A DNA stretch of 64,000 nt, taken from assembly GCA_040255405.1 (NCBI GenBank), contig JBDZUX010000004.1, forward strand, positions 62,001 through 126,000, in the 5' to 3' direction. This DNA comes from 66-474 sp040255405. Lineage in GTDB: Bacteria > Pseudomonadota > Gammaproteobacteria > Xanthomonadales > Rhodanobacteraceae. Both the position numbers and the translations under genes were made by a program. The notes below the pieces were generated by a model, which made no database searches, was not told where the DNA came from, and saw only the letters and a program-made list of their open reading frames with translations. Every line of letters begins with the position of its first letter. The first letter of the stretch is position 1. Of this stretch, positions 53,354 to 62,952 are shown piece by piece.

Positions 53354-54133
53354 TCAGCCCAGTTGCACCGACAACATCGAGATCGAACCGCCGTCCACGC
53401 CGTCGGCCGGAAAGCTCACCGCGTCGTCGTTTCGGCGCGCGCCCAGCACGTACAGCAGGGGCAGGTAATGTTCCGGCGTGGGCACCGACAGTTCGGCATC
53501 CCGTCCGAGCGAGGCATAGTCCACTAGCGCTCCCGTGTCGCCGCGCACGATCCGGTCGCGCACCGCTGCTTCGAACCGTGCAGCCCAGTCGAACGGTTCC
53601 ACCGGACGGCGGCCCCAGGCGTAGGTGTGCAGGTTGTGCACGATGTTGCCGCTGCCGAGGATCAACACCCCCTCCTCGCGCAGCGGCGCCAGGCGCTTGC
53701 CAAGATCGTGGTGGAAATCCGCCGGCCTGGTTTCATCGATGCTCAATTGCACCACCGGCACGTCGGCACCGGGAAAAATGTGGCGCATCACGGACCAGGT
53801 GCCATGGTCCAGCCCCCATGCAAGGTCGGCGAGGACGGGTACGGGGACGAGCAGTTCCTGCAACCGCCGGACGAGTCCCGGATCGCCGGGGGCGGGATAT
53901 TGCACTTCGAACAGCTCGCGCGGGAAGCCGCCGAAGTCGTGGATCGTGCGCGGCTGCGCCATCGCGGTCGCCGCGGTGCCCGGCAGATACCAGTGCGCGG
54001 ACACCGACAGCACCACGCGCGGTTTCGGCAAGCGCCGTCCCCACGCGGACCATGCGCGCGACCATATCGAATCCTGCACGGCATTCATCGGATTGCCGTG
54101 ACCAACGAACAGGGTTGGCATGCGTGCCGTCAT
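53354..54133 (-). CDS. ygiD: 4,5-DOPA-type extradiol dioxygenase (YgiD/LigB family)
   Basis: The 259-aa DODA-type ring-cleaving dioxygenase family member has MPTLFVGHGNPMNAVQDSIW with a metal His, VVLSVSAHWYLPGT with the second His, FGGFPRELFEVQYPAPG, HGTWSVMRHIFPGADVPVVQ, and LGSGNIVHNLHTYAW with the C-terminal His. Physiological substrates are unsettled in bacteria. The start is taken at 54133 (MTARMPTLF) or 54121. It overlaps the upstream gene by 4 nt. Confidence 0.9.
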   Translation of the reverse strand: MTARMPTLFVGHGNPMNAVQDSIWSRAWSAWGRRLPKPRVVLSVSAHWYLPGTAATAMAQPRTIHDFGGFPRELFEVQYPAPGDPGLVRRLQELLVPVPVLADLAWGLDHGTWSVMRHIFPGADVPVVQLSIDETRPADFHHDLGKRLAPLREEGVLILGSGNIVHNLHTYAWGRRPVEPFDWAARFEAAVRDRIVRGDTGALVDYASLGRDAELSVPTPEHYLPLLYVLGARRNDDAVSFPADGVDGGSISMLSVQLG

Positions 54134-54756
54134 GCTGCGTCTCCGGAATTCCGCGCGTGCGGAAGGTGCCAGCCATGGCGGATCGCCATGTAACGCAGCG
54201 CAAAGCACGCAAGCCCACCGACGATCGTGGTGGCCACCGCGTGGATGCCAAGTACGTGGCCGCCGACCACGATCGCCGCGCCGACCAGCGCGGCCAAGGC
54301 GTACAGATCGGAACGCAGCACGGCCGGAATCTGCATCACCAGCACGTCGCGCAGCATGCCACCGCCGATGCCGGTCAGCATGCCGAGCAGCGCCGCCATG
54401 ACCGGATTCAGCCCATGCACCAGCGCCTTCTCCGCACCCGCCACCGCGAAAAACGCCAAACCGATCGCATCGAACCACAGCACCGTATTGTTGTGCCGCG
54501 TCACCAGCGAATCCCGGAAGAACACGATCAATCCGGCAAGGACCGACACGCCAAGATAACTCAAGTTCGAAATCGCGGCGGGTGGCAGCGCGCCGATCAG
54601 CAAGTCGCGCGTGATGCCGCCGGCGTTGCCGGCCGAGAACGCCAGGACCATCACGCCAAAGATGTCCAGGCGATATTTCACGGCGGCCACCGCGCCGCTG
54701 ATCGCGAACACGAACGTGCCGCCAAGATCCAGGACGGTCAACAGGATGTGGGTCAT
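54130..54756 (-). CDS. TRIC-type (UPF0126) membrane protein
   Basis: The 208-aa protein has seven predicted helices in two repeats, the trimeric intracellular cation channel family (YadS-like). LLTVLDLGGTFVFAISGAVA, AGNAGGITRDLLIGALPPA and GMLTGIGGGMLRDVLVMQIP are the repeated GG motifs. The start is set at ATG 54756 (MTHILLTVLDL); a longer frame to 54798 is less likely. It overlaps the dioxygenase by 4 nt and is probably co-transcribed. Confidence 0.88.
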   Translation of the reverse strand: MTHILLTVLDLGGTFVFAISGAVAAVKYRLDIFGVMVLAFSAGNAGGITRDLLIGALPPAAISNLSYLGVSVLAGLIVFFRDSLVTRHNNTVLWFDAIGLAFFAVAGAEKALVHGLNPVMAALLGMLTGIGGGMLRDVLVMQIPAVLRSDLYALAALVGAAIVVGGHVLGIHAVATTIVGGLACFALRYMAIRHGWHLPHARNSGDAA

Positions 54757-54826
54757 GTTCCAGGCCACCGCGCCGGCAAGACGCACCGATGCGCCCACGC
54801 GCCAAGGGGCCGGATACCGGACCGCA

Positions 54827-56095
54827 TCATGGCGCCAACCATGCGTGCGAAGCCACCACCAGCGCCTCGACGCCGGTTTCGAGCGTCGGATGGATCACGG
54901 GCAGGAAGCGCGGGTTGTGGTTCGTCGGGATCTCGTTGATGCGGTTTGCCGCCTTGGCCCTGGCGTAAACATCCGGGTCGGTGCCGCCCACGAACCAGAA
55001 CACCGAAGGCACGCCCCACTCGGCGCCGAACGACCCGAAATCCTCGCTCGCCGATGCCGGGCCGGTTTCATGGACGCGTTCGGACGAAAAATAATCGCGG
55101 AATGCTTGCGCGACGCGCTGGCTTGCGGCGGCATCGTTGACCGCGAGCGGGTAACGATCGAGCGGCGTGATTTCCGGCGGCTTCGGCGCACCCGAGGCTG
55201 CCGCCTCGGCGTTGACGATGCGTTCGATCGCGGCCAGCACGCGCTTGCGCACACCCTCGTCGAACGTGCGCACGTTGAGCTTGATGAGTGCTTCATCGGG
55301 AATCACGTTCTCCTTGGTCCCGGCCTGCAGCGCCCCGACGGTGACCACCACGGATTCCGCCGCGGCCACTTCGCGCGACACGATCGTCTGCAGGCGCATC
55401 ACCACCGATGCCGCCATCACCACCGGGTCGATGCTGGCCTGCGGCATCGACCCGTGCGCGCCGCGCCCGAACAGCCGGATCTGCAGGCTGTCCGCGGCCG
55501 ACGTGATGGCGCCGGTGCGCCCGCCCAGCACGCCGGCCGGACCGACCATCACGTGCTGGCCGAGCACCACGTCCGGCTTCGGAAAACGCTTGAACAAGCC
55601 ATCGTCGATCATGGCCTGCGCCCCCGCGGCGGTTTCTTCTGCCGGCTGGAACACCGCCATCAAGGTGCCGCGCCAGCCACCGCGCGCCTGCGCCATCAGT
55701 GCGGTGGCGCCGGCCAACCATGCGACATGCATGTCGTGGCCGCAGGCGTGCATCACCGGCACGTTTTCCCCTTCCGGATCGGTGGCCGTGACCGTGCTCG
55801 CGTACGGCACGCCGGTTGCTTCCTCGACCGGCAATGCATCCATGTCGGCGCGCAGCATCACCGTCGGACCATCCCCGTTGCGCAGCACGCCCACCACGCC
55901 GGTCTTGCCGACGCAGGTCGCCACCTCGAATCCGGATGCGCGCAACCCTTCCGCAGCCAAGCCCGCTGTGCGCGTTTCCTGCATCGACAGCTCCGGATGC
56001 GCATGCACGTCCTTGTAAAGCGCTTCCAGCTTCGGCAGCAACGCGCCGAGGTGCTGCAAGGCCGGCGTCGATGCGGACGATGGTGTTGTGTCCAT
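54827..56095 (-). CDS. M20 family amidohydrolase (hippurate/N-acyl-amino acid hydrolase type)
   Basis: The 422-aa metallopeptidase-like amidohydrolase has VHAHPELSMQETRTA, LRADMDALPVEEATG, MHACGHDMHVAWLAGA as zinc-binding text, and VFQPAEETAAGAQAMIDDGL with catalytic Glu pair. The lid domain has GAHGSMPQASIDPV, and SEDFGSFG includes a metal ligand. It removes an acyl group from an amino acid or similar amide in the cytoplasm. The start is 56095 (MDTTPSSAS). It follows the efflux genes by 50 bp. Confidence 0.9.
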   Translation of the reverse strand: MDTTPSSASTPALQHLGALLPKLEALYKDVHAHPELSMQETRTAGLAAEGLRASGFEVATCVGKTGVVGVLRNGDGPTVMLRADMDALPVEEATGVPYASTVTATDPEGENVPVMHACGHDMHVAWLAGATALMAQARGGWRGTLMAVFQPAEETAAGAQAMIDDGLFKRFPKPDVVLGQHVMVGPAGVLGGRTGAITSAADSLQIRLFGRGAHGSMPQASIDPVVMAASVVMRLQTIVSREVAAAESVVVTVGALQAGTKENVIPDEALIKLNVRTFDEGVRKRVLAAIERIVNAEAAASGAPKPPEITPLDRYPLAVNDAAASQRVAQAFRDYFSSERVHETGPASASEDFGSFGAEWGVPSVFWFVGGTDPDVYARAKAANRINEIPTNHNPRFLPVIHPTLETGVEALVVASHAWLAP

Positions 56096-56145
56096 TGCTG
56101 CCTCCTTCGCAATCGGGAACAACCGCGAACACTCCAGCCGGTTCG

Positions 56146-57699
56146 TCAATGCCCCGAGTCCGAGCCTCGCGACCTGACGATGAACGGCGGTTTGGCCAGC
56201 CACACCACGGCAATCAGGATCATAAACCCGAAGCCGAGCCCGTCCATGATCTGGTTGAACGAAATCTGGGTCGCCTGCTGCGTGATCACCCGGTTGATGC
56301 CGACGGCATAGTGCTGCAGTTGCCCGCCCATCGCCGCGATCTGGTCGCGGACTTCGGGACTGAAGGGGTTGACGTGTTCCACCAGGTTGGCGTGGCTGGC
56401 CACGCCGCCGCGCGTCCACAGGTAGGTGACGATCGACACCGCGAAGCTGGCGCCCACCGTCCGCAGGAACGTCGCGGAGCCCGAGCCCTCCGCCACTTCC
56501 TGGCCTTCGAGGTCCGACAGCAGGATCGTCAGGACGGGCATGAAGAAGCACGCCACGCCCGCGCCCATGATCAATTCGGTAACCGCCACCGCCGCGAAAC
56601 CGACATCGGTGGTGAAACTGCCGAACCGGAAGCACACGAAGCCCATCACCGCGAACGCGAAGGCCGCCAGCCAGCGCAGGTCCACCTTGTGCGCGTACTT
56701 GCCGACCCAGTACGCGGTGAGCACGGGAACCACCCCGAGCGGTGCCGCCGCCAGGCCCGACCAGAAAGCCGTGTAGCCCAGCGTGTTCTGCAGCCACAAC
56801 GGCAGCATCAAGGCGATCGAAAAGAACAGCGCGAACCCGAGGATCAGCGCCAGCGTACCGGCCGCAAAGTTTCGATGCCGGAACAGCCGCAGGTCGACCA
56901 GCGGTTCGTCGTCGGTCAATTCCCAGATGACCCAGATGGTGAGCGAAATACTGGCAACGATGGCCAGCGTCACGATGGTCCTGGAGTGGAACCAGTCGAG
57001 TTCGTTGCCCTTGTCGAGCAGGATCTGCAACGCGCCGACGCCGAGGATCAACGTGGCCACGCCCACCCAGTCGATCCGAACCTTGCGCAACTGCTCGATG
57101 CGCCCGGCCATTTGCGCCGCGACCACGCCGGCAGCGAACAGGCCAAGCGGCACGTTGATGAAGAAGATCCAGCGCCACGAATAGGAATCGGTGATCCAAC
57201 CGCCCGCGACCGGCCCCACGATCGGCGCGACCACCGTGATCATCGAGATGATCGCCAGCGCCATGCCGCGCTTTTCGCGGGGGTAGATCGACACCATCAG
57301 GCTTTGCGTGATCGGATACATCGGCCCGCACACCGCCCCCTGCATGGCCCGGAACATCACCAGCATCGACAAGCTGGTGGCGAACCCGCACGCCAGCGAA
57401 AACAGCGAGAACAGCAGCACCGCCCACACGAACACCTTCACTTCGCCGAAGCGGCGTGACAGGAAGCCCGTCATCGGCAACGTGATCGCCTGGCAAACGG
57501 TGAACGATGTGATGACCCAGGTGGATTGGTCCTGGCTCGCGCTGAGGTTGCCCGCGATGGTGGGCAACGACACGTTCGCGATCGTCATGTCCAGCACCTG
57601 CATGAAGGTGCCGAGCGACAGGCCGATCGTCGCAAGCGCAAGGCTGGACGGACGAAAATCGCCGAGGGGTTGACTTGCAGTGGCGGCGTTGGAAGCCAC
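56146..57699 (-). CDS. DHA2-type MFS multidrug transporter, EmrB family (copy 1)
   Basis: The 517-aa inner-membrane proton antiporter has fourteen predicted helices. LGTFMQVLDMTIANVSLPTI is the EmrB start, TWVITSFTVCQAITLPMTGF and GWITDSYSWRWIFFINVPLG carry DHA2 signatures. It likely uses the EmrA-like adaptor and outer-membrane channel encoded upstream. The start is GTG 57699 with AAGGA 5 nt before it. It is about two-thirds identical to copy 2 by eye. Confidence 0.93.
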   Translation of the reverse strand: MASNAATASQPLGDFRPSSLALATIGLSLGTFMQVLDMTIANVSLPTIAGNLSASQDQSTWVITSFTVCQAITLPMTGFLSRRFGEVKVFVWAVLLFSLFSLACGFATSLSMLVMFRAMQGAVCGPMYPITQSLMVSIYPREKRGMALAIISMITVVAPIVGPVAGGWITDSYSWRWIFFINVPLGLFAAGVVAAQMAGRIEQLRKVRIDWVGVATLILGVGALQILLDKGNELDWFHSRTIVTLAIVASISLTIWVIWELTDDEPLVDLRLFRHRNFAAGTLALILGFALFFSIALMLPLWLQNTLGYTAFWSGLAAAPLGVVPVLTAYWVGKYAHKVDLRWLAAFAFAVMGFVCFRFGSFTTDVGFAAVAVTELIMGAGVACFFMPVLTILLSDLEGQEVAEGSGSATFLRTVGASFAVSIVTYLWTRGGVASHANLVEHVNPFSPEVRDQIAAMGGQLQHYAVGINRVITQQATQISFNQIMDGLGFGFMILIAVVWLAKPPFIVRSRGSDSGH

Positions 57700-57732
57700 G
57701 GATTCCTTTTGGTGTCTCGAAGCAAAAGCGTC

Positions 57733-57805
57733 GACGCGGATCAGGGCGGATGGAGCGAAGCAAAGGCTTTCGGACGCGGATCAAGGCGAATGGAACGAAA
57801 CAAAG
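57733..57805. repeat. Two tandem 33-bp repeats between the EmrB-type genes
   Basis: GACGCGGATCAGGGCGGATG and GACGCGGATCAAGGCGAATG head the two units, which start 40 bp apart (57733, 57773). They resemble the repeat in the cysD-cysNC spacer. Confidence 0.65.
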
Positions 57806-57862
57806 TTGCCTTGTCCGCGTTCATCCGCGCCATAGGGATTTGCGATCACGAAGGATCGCCGA

Positions 57863-59425
57863 TCAATGCCCGCCCCCGCTTGCGGCCGGACCCGCCTTCT
57901 TGATGAACGGCGGCTTGGCCAGCCAGACCACCGCCACCAGTCCAAGGAAAATGAAACCGAGCGCATCGAACAACTGGTTGAAGGAAATCTGCATTGCCTG
58001 CTGGCTGATGATGCCGTTCACCTGCGCAGCGTACGCCTGCAAATGCCCGCCCACCGCGCCGATGCCCTGTCGCACCTGCGCGTCGTAGGCGTTGATGTGT
58101 TCGGTAAGGTTGGCGTGGTTCAGTACCCCGCCGCGGGTCCAGACGTAGGTGGTGATCGACGCGGCGAAACTGCCGCCCACCGCGCGCAGGAAGGTCGCCA
58201 CGCCCGAGCCTTCGGCGATCTCATGGCCTTCCAGGTCCGACAGCAGGATCGTGAGAATCGGCATGAAGAACAGCGCGACGCCAAGGCCCTGCAGCAACTG
58301 CGCCAACGCGACATCATAGAAATCGACTTCGGTGGTGAAGCGCCCGCGCATGAAGCAGGTGATGCCCATCACGATGAACGCGAACGCGGCCAGCCAGCGC
58401 AGGTCGAACTTGTGCGCGTACTTGCCGACCCAGAAGGTCAGCAGCACCGGGATGATGCCGATCGGCGCGGTCGCAAGCCCGGCCCAGATCGAGGTGTAAT
58501 CCAGTGTGTTCTGCAGCCACAAGGGCACCAGCAGGCCGATCGAAAAGAACGCCGCGTAGGCCAGTACCAGCGCCAGCGTGCCGGCCGCGAAATTGCGGTG
58601 CCGGAACAGCCGCAAGTCGACGATCGGTTCCTCGTCGGTCAGTTCCCAGATCAAGAAGACCGCCAGCGAGATCGCCGAAACGATCGCCAGCACCGTGATG
58701 GTGGTCGAATGGAACCAATCGAGCTCATTGCCCTTGTCCAGCAGTACCTGCAGCGAGCCGACGCCCAGGATCAGCGTGGCCAGCCCGACCCAGTCGATGC
58801 GTGCCTGGCGCAGCTGTTCGACACGCTTGCCGAGCTGCCCCGCCACGACGGCGCTTGCGAAAAACCCGATCGGCACGTTGATGAAGAAGATCCATTCCCA
58901 CGAATACGTTTCGGTGATCCAGCCGCCCAGCACCGGCCCCGCGATCGGCGCGACCACCGTCACCATTGCGAGGATCGCCAATGCCATCCCGCGTTTTTCG
59001 CGCGGATAGATCGACACCATCAGGCTTTGGGTGAGCGGATACATCGGCCCCGCGACCGCGCCCTGCAAGGCGCGGAACAGCACCAGCTCGCTCATGCTGG
59101 TCGCGAAGCCGCAGGCCAGCGAACAGATCGAGAACAGCGCGGTCGCCCACACGAACAGCCTCACTTCGCCGAAGCGCCGCGAGAGAAAACCCGTCAGTGG
59201 CAACGCGATCGCGTTCGACACCGCGAACGAGGTGATCACCCACGTCGATTGGGTGAGGCTGGCGCCGAGGTTGCCGGCGATGGTCGGCAACGAAACGTTG
59301 GCGATGGTGATGTCAAGCACCTGCATGAACGTCGCCAGCGACAACCCGAGCGTCGCCAGCGGCAGGCTGGCGGGCCGGAATTCGCCGAAACTGCCGGCTG
59401 CCGCGGTGGCTGCAGTGGAGGCCAT
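57863..59425 (-). CDS. DHA2-type MFS multidrug transporter, EmrB family (copy 2)
   Basis: The 520-aa transporter has the same layout: LATFMQVLDITIANVSLPTI, STWVITSFAVSNAIALPLTG, GWITETYSWEWIFFINVPIG, and a charged TDEEPIVDLRLFRHRNF linker. The C-terminus has a Gly-rich KAGPAASGGGH end. The ATG at 59425 is clear. It lies 158 bp after the adaptor gene and 163 bp before copy 1, so the operon appears to have kept a tandem duplication whose copies now diverge. Confidence 0.93.
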   Translation of the reverse strand: MASTAATAAAGSFGEFRPASLPLATLGLSLATFMQVLDITIANVSLPTIAGNLGASLTQSTWVITSFAVSNAIALPLTGFLSRRFGEVRLFVWATALFSICSLACGFATSMSELVLFRALQGAVAGPMYPLTQSLMVSIYPREKRGMALAILAMVTVVAPIAGPVLGGWITETYSWEWIFFINVPIGFFASAVVAGQLGKRVEQLRQARIDWVGLATLILGVGSLQVLLDKGNELDWFHSTTITVLAIVSAISLAVFLIWELTDEEPIVDLRLFRHRNFAAGTLALVLAYAAFFSIGLLVPLWLQNTLDYTSIWAGLATAPIGIIPVLLTFWVGKYAHKFDLRWLAAFAFIVMGITCFMRGRFTTEVDFYDVALAQLLQGLGVALFFMPILTILLSDLEGHEIAEGSGVATFLRAVGGSFAASITTYVWTRGGVLNHANLTEHINAYDAQVRQGIGAVGGHLQAYAAQVNGIISQQAMQISFNQLFDALGFIFLGLVAVVWLAKPPFIKKAGPAASGGGH

Positions 59426-59583
59426 GGAATCCTGAGCGTTGCGATATCAGCCGAAGCGGCTGTCGTGGAAAGTCGGTCCCGCGATGGACGTTCTGATATG
59501 CGTCGACCGGTAATCGTGGAGCTTGCAACCAATTCGAACGGAACAGCGACCATGGACGATCGCAAGGACCAGGGACGATCGCA

Positions 59584-60825
59584 TCAATGTCGAGCGATCG
59601 CGCCGCCCCTGCTCCCGGCCCCACCGGCGACCGGCCCGCTGTTGGCGTCGATGATCTTCGCGATCAGCGCGTTCGCCTCGGCGCGATCCTGCGCGTACAC
59701 GTCGGTGCTGAACACCGGATGCTGCGGCGCGTTCTTTGCCAGCATCGGACCGGACCGGTCGTGCAGGTTCACCGAAACGTCCATCGACAATCCGATCCGC
59801 AACGGATATTTGTCCAGGTCCCTGGCATCGAGCTCGATGCGCACCGGCAGGCGCTGCACGATCTTGATCCAGTTGCCCGACGCGTTCTGCGCCGGCAGCA
59901 GCGAAAACGCGCTGCCCGTGCCGATGCCGAGTCCGGCCACGTGGCCGTGATAGGTCACGTCGCCGCCATAGACATCGGACGTCAGCGTCACGGGCTGGCC
60001 GATGCGCATGTCCTGCAGCTGGGTTTCCTTGAAGTTCGCGTCCACCCACACTTGATGCAGCGGCACCACCGCCATCAGGGGCGTGCCGGGTTGCACGCGC
60101 TGACCCACCTGCACGGTGCGCTTGGCGACGTAGCCGGAAACCGGCGCCACCAGCGTGGTGCGCTGATCGTTCAACCACGCGGCGCGCACGGCCGCGGCGG
60201 CGGCCCTCACGTCCGGATGCGTGGCGATTTCGGTGTCGGACACCAGCGCATCGGTGGTTGCAAGTTGCGCCTGCGCGGCGGCCAGCGCACTCTGCGCGGT
60301 GGTCAGCGCGTCGCGGGCATGCGCCAATTCCTCGGCCGAGATCGCACCCGAGTCCGCCAGGCCCTTGCGGCGCGTGTAGTCCGCCTGTGCCTGCGCCACC
60401 GCCGATTCGCGCGCGGCGACGTCGGCTTTCGACGTGTGCACGGTGCTGTACAGGCCGCGTACCTTGCGCACCGCCTGCGCCAGCGCCGCCTCGGCCTGCG
60501 CCAGCGCGACGTCCGCATCCGAGGGATCCAGCTTCACCAGCGTCTGGCCCTGGCGCACGTAGTCGTTGTCGTCGGCGCCGATGCTGATCACGGTGCCCGG
60601 CACCTGCGGCGTGATCTGCACCACGTTGCCATCGACGTACGCATCATCGGTGCCTTCGTACCAGCGCCCAACCAGGAAGTGGTACAGCGCCCAGCCGATG
60701 CCGACGACGACCACCAGCACGACCAGGCCGCGCAGCAGCAAGCCCCGCTTGCGCAGCCGCTTCGCCTTCAGTCGCGCGGCGACATCTTCTTCGTTGACGG
60801 GGTTTGGATTGATGGGGGAAGTCAT
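59584..60825 (-). CDS. EmrA-like membrane fusion (HlyD family) efflux adaptor
   Basis: The 413-aa periplasmic adaptor is anchored by one N-terminal helix (GLLLRGLVVLVVVVGIGWAL). DDAYVDGNVVQITPQVPGTV and LVAPVSGYVAKRTVQVGQRV are the two half-lipoyl motifs, separated by a coiled-coil hairpin (about residues 105-215). VDANFKETQLQDMRIGQPVT is characteristic of EmrA. It would link the EmrB-type pumps to the outer-membrane channel. The start overlaps the channel gene by 4 nt. Confidence 0.93.
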   Translation of the reverse strand: MTSPINPNPVNEEDVAARLKAKRLRKRGLLLRGLVVLVVVVGIGWALYHFLVGRWYEGTDDAYVDGNVVQITPQVPGTVISIGADDNDYVRQGQTLVKLDPSDADVALAQAEAALAQAVRKVRGLYSTVHTSKADVAARESAVAQAQADYTRRKGLADSGAISAEELAHARDALTTAQSALAAAQAQLATTDALVSDTEIATHPDVRAAAAAVRAAWLNDQRTTLVAPVSGYVAKRTVQVGQRVQPGTPLMAVVPLHQVWVDANFKETQLQDMRIGQPVTLTSDVYGGDVTYHGHVAGLGIGTGSAFSLLPAQNASGNWIKIVQRLPVRIELDARDLDKYPLRIGLSMDVSVNLHDRSGPMLAKNAPQHPVFSTDVYAQDRAEANALIAKIIDANSGPVAGGAGSRGGAIARH

Positions 60826-62312
60826 CGATGTGCCTTGGGTTTGGATTCCGGTTGGGGTGCGGTTGCCAGCGCAGGCGCGTCGGTGGCCGGCTGGAAGCCG
60901 CCACCGAGCGCTTCGTTGAGCGTGGCCCACGCGCCGGCCCGCCGGGTCTGCAGGCTTGCCAACTGCTGTTCGGCGGCAATCAATTCCTGCCGCACGCTCA
61001 GCGCCTCGAGATAGTTGCCGACGCCGGCGCGGTAGCGCTTCATCGCCAGCGCATAGGCATCCTCGGCGCTCGCGCGCGCGCTTGCCGCATCCTGCACCTG
61101 CGCCGACAGCGATTGCAGGTCGTCCACCTGGCCCGCGACCTGGTTGATGGCGTGCACCAGCGCCTGGTTGTACTGCGCCACTGCGATGTCGCGCGCGGCA
61201 TCCTTGCCGGCAAGATTGGCGCGCAACGCACCGCCTTCGAAGATCGGCAGGCTCAGCGCCGGCGAAATCGTGTAGAAGCGGTTTTGCAGCGAGAACAGGT
61301 TCATCGACGAAGGCGCGAGCAGGCCCGCCAGGGAACTGATGCCGATGTTCGGCAGGAACCTGGTCTTCGCCGCCTTGATGTCGTGACCGGCCGCTTCCAC
61401 ACGCCAGCGCGCCGCCACCACGTCGGGCCGGCGGCCGAGCAGATCGGCCGGCAAGTCGCTGGGCAGCGCAAGCGCGGGAATTGCCGGCAGCGCGGGACGT
61501 TCGATCGCCAACGCGCGATCCGGACCGGCACCCAGCAACGCCGCCAGCATGAGGCTCGCCGAGCGTACGGCGTTGTCGGCAGCTTCGAGGTGTGCGCGAT
61601 CGCTCGCGCTTTCGGCCTTGATGCGCGCCAGCGAGAACCTGCTGTCGATGCCGCTGGCGACCCGCTTGTTGGTGAGCTTCAGGAAATCGTTGGCCCGTTG
61701 CAGTTCCTCATTCGCGAGATCGCGCTGCGCGTAGGCGCCGGCCAGCTGGAAGTACGTCTGCACCACGTCGGCGGAAAGTTGCAGGCGCGCAGCCTGCGCG
61801 TCCACTTCCGCGGCGCGTGCCTTGCCGACCGCCGCCTGCCAGGCCGCACGCTTGCCGCCCCACAGGTCGAGATCCCACTTGAAACTCAAATAGCCGTAGC
61901 GGATCACCCCGAAATGACCCGACGCCAGCGGCGGCAGGATCGGCGGAACGCGCGCACCGGAAATGCTCGCACCGCCGTTGAGCGTCGGCTTGCGCGCGGC
62001 GTCGGCGGCGCCCGCAGCGGCCAGCGCGGCACGGACGCGCGCATCCACGAGCGTCATGTCCGGATTGTCGGCCAACGCGTCGTCGACCAGTTTGTCGAGC
62101 TGCACATCGCCCAGTGCCTTCCACCATCCCTGCTGCGGCCATGCGGCGGCGTCCACGTTCACGCCGGCAAGGCTGCGCGCAGTCTCCAGCGAAGCGGGAT
62201 CGGTGGGCGTGGCGGTCGGATGCAACCCTCCCGTGCTGGCACAGCCGGCGAGCGCGGCGGCCACCAACGCGGCAACAACACCTGAACGGTAGACGGAACC
62301 CGGAAGAGTCAT
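60822..62312 (-). CDS. Outer-membrane efflux lipoprotein (NodT/OprM family)
   Basis: The 496-aa TolC-like channel is a predicted lipoprotein with lipobox LAGC in VAAALAGCASTGG. QQGWWKALGDVQLDKLVDDAL is the family opening, YLSFKWDLDLWGGKRAAWQA and RRPDVVAARWRVEAAGHDIK are standard, and long coiled-coil helices follow. The start is ATG 62312 (MTLPGSVYRS). It is the first structural gene of the efflux operon and lies 47 bp after marR. Confidence 0.93.
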   Translation of the reverse strand: MTLPGSVYRSGVVAALVAAALAGCASTGGLHPTATPTDPASLETARSLAGVNVDAAAWPQQGWWKALGDVQLDKLVDDALADNPDMTLVDARVRAALAAAGAADAARKPTLNGGASISGARVPPILPPLASGHFGVIRYGYLSFKWDLDLWGGKRAAWQAAVGKARAAEVDAQAARLQLSADVVQTYFQLAGAYAQRDLANEELQRANDFLKLTNKRVASGIDSRFSLARIKAESASDRAHLEAADNAVRSASLMLAALLGAGPDRALAIERPALPAIPALALPSDLPADLLGRRPDVVAARWRVEAAGHDIKAAKTRFLPNIGISSLAGLLAPSSMNLFSLQNRFYTISPALSLPIFEGGALRANLAGKDAARDIAVAQYNQALVHAINQVAGQVDDLQSLSAQVQDAASARASAEDAYALAMKRYRAGVGNYLEALSVRQELIAAEQQLASLQTRRAGAWATLNEALGGGFQPATDAPALATAPQPESKPKAHR

Positions 62313-62359
62313 CGTGAAGGCCGGAAAAGTAGGTAGAGGTTGGGGCGGAACGGGACGAA

Positions 62360-62833
62360 TCAATCCCGGGTGGCGAGTGCCCGTTTGCCACGTATGCCGT
62401 CCAGCACCTTGGTCAGCACGCCGTGCAGTTGTTCACGCTCGCGCGACGTGGTGCATGCAAAAGTCTGCTCCGCCACCGCGTCGCAATAACCGATCACGCG
62501 TTTGCGCAGACTCTTGCCTTGCGCGGTCAACTCCAGCCGCAGTGCGCGGCGGTCGACCGGATCGGGCACCCGCTTCAGGTAGCCGCGTTGTTCAAGCTTG
62601 TCCAGCAAACGCGTGAGCGCGCCGGGGTTGTAATGCAACGCACGCGCAAGTTCCACCGGCGTCAGCGGTTCCTCGTGCCCGAGCAGCTTGAGCGCGACGA
62701 ACTGCGTGAAGTTGAGATCGACGCCTTGGCGCGCCATCTCGTGTTCGACCTCGGTCACGAACTCCGCGCGAAGCCGCCCGATCAACCGGCACAACTGGAA
62801 AGAGCGATCCGAGGAAGTTTCAGCACGATTCAT
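62360..62833 (-). CDS. MarR-family regulator of the efflux operon
   Basis: The 157-aa winged-helix protein shows FVALKLLGHEEPLTPVELAR, LHYNPGALTRLLDKLEQRGY with the recognition helix, and LKRVPDPVDRRALRLELT, the D-x-R-D/R wing motif. As first gene of the unit it should autorepress and control the channel, adaptor and pump genes. An ATTG-N6-CAAT site sits on its -35 box. The ligand is unknown. Confidence 0.9.
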   Translation of the reverse strand: MNRAETSSDRSFQLCRLIGRLRAEFVTEVEHEMARQGVDLNFTQFVALKLLGHEEPLTPVELARALHYNPGALTRLLDKLEQRGYLKRVPDPVDRRALRLELTAQGKSLRKRVIGYCDAVAEQTFACTTSREREQLHGVLTKVLDGIRGKRALATRD

Positions 62834-62840
62834 GCCGAGG

Positions 62841-62874
62841 ATGATACTGTCGCGGCTTTAATTGTCAAGGCAAT
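62841..62874 (-). promoter_or_regulatory. marR-efflux operon promoter with overlapping operator
   Basis: On the minus strand TTGACA (62863-62868) and TATCAT (62841-62846) are 16 bp apart, 8 bp from the marR ATG. ATTG-TCAAGG-CAAT (62861-62874) overlaps the -35 box, where a MarR dimer could block RNA polymerase. Confidence 0.65.
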
Positions 62875-62952
62875 CATTTCTGCGGCAATCATGTGCCATG
62901 CCGGCGTGCCGCGCGTTTTTCCTCGCAAGAACGAACGACAAAGGAGCCCGCC

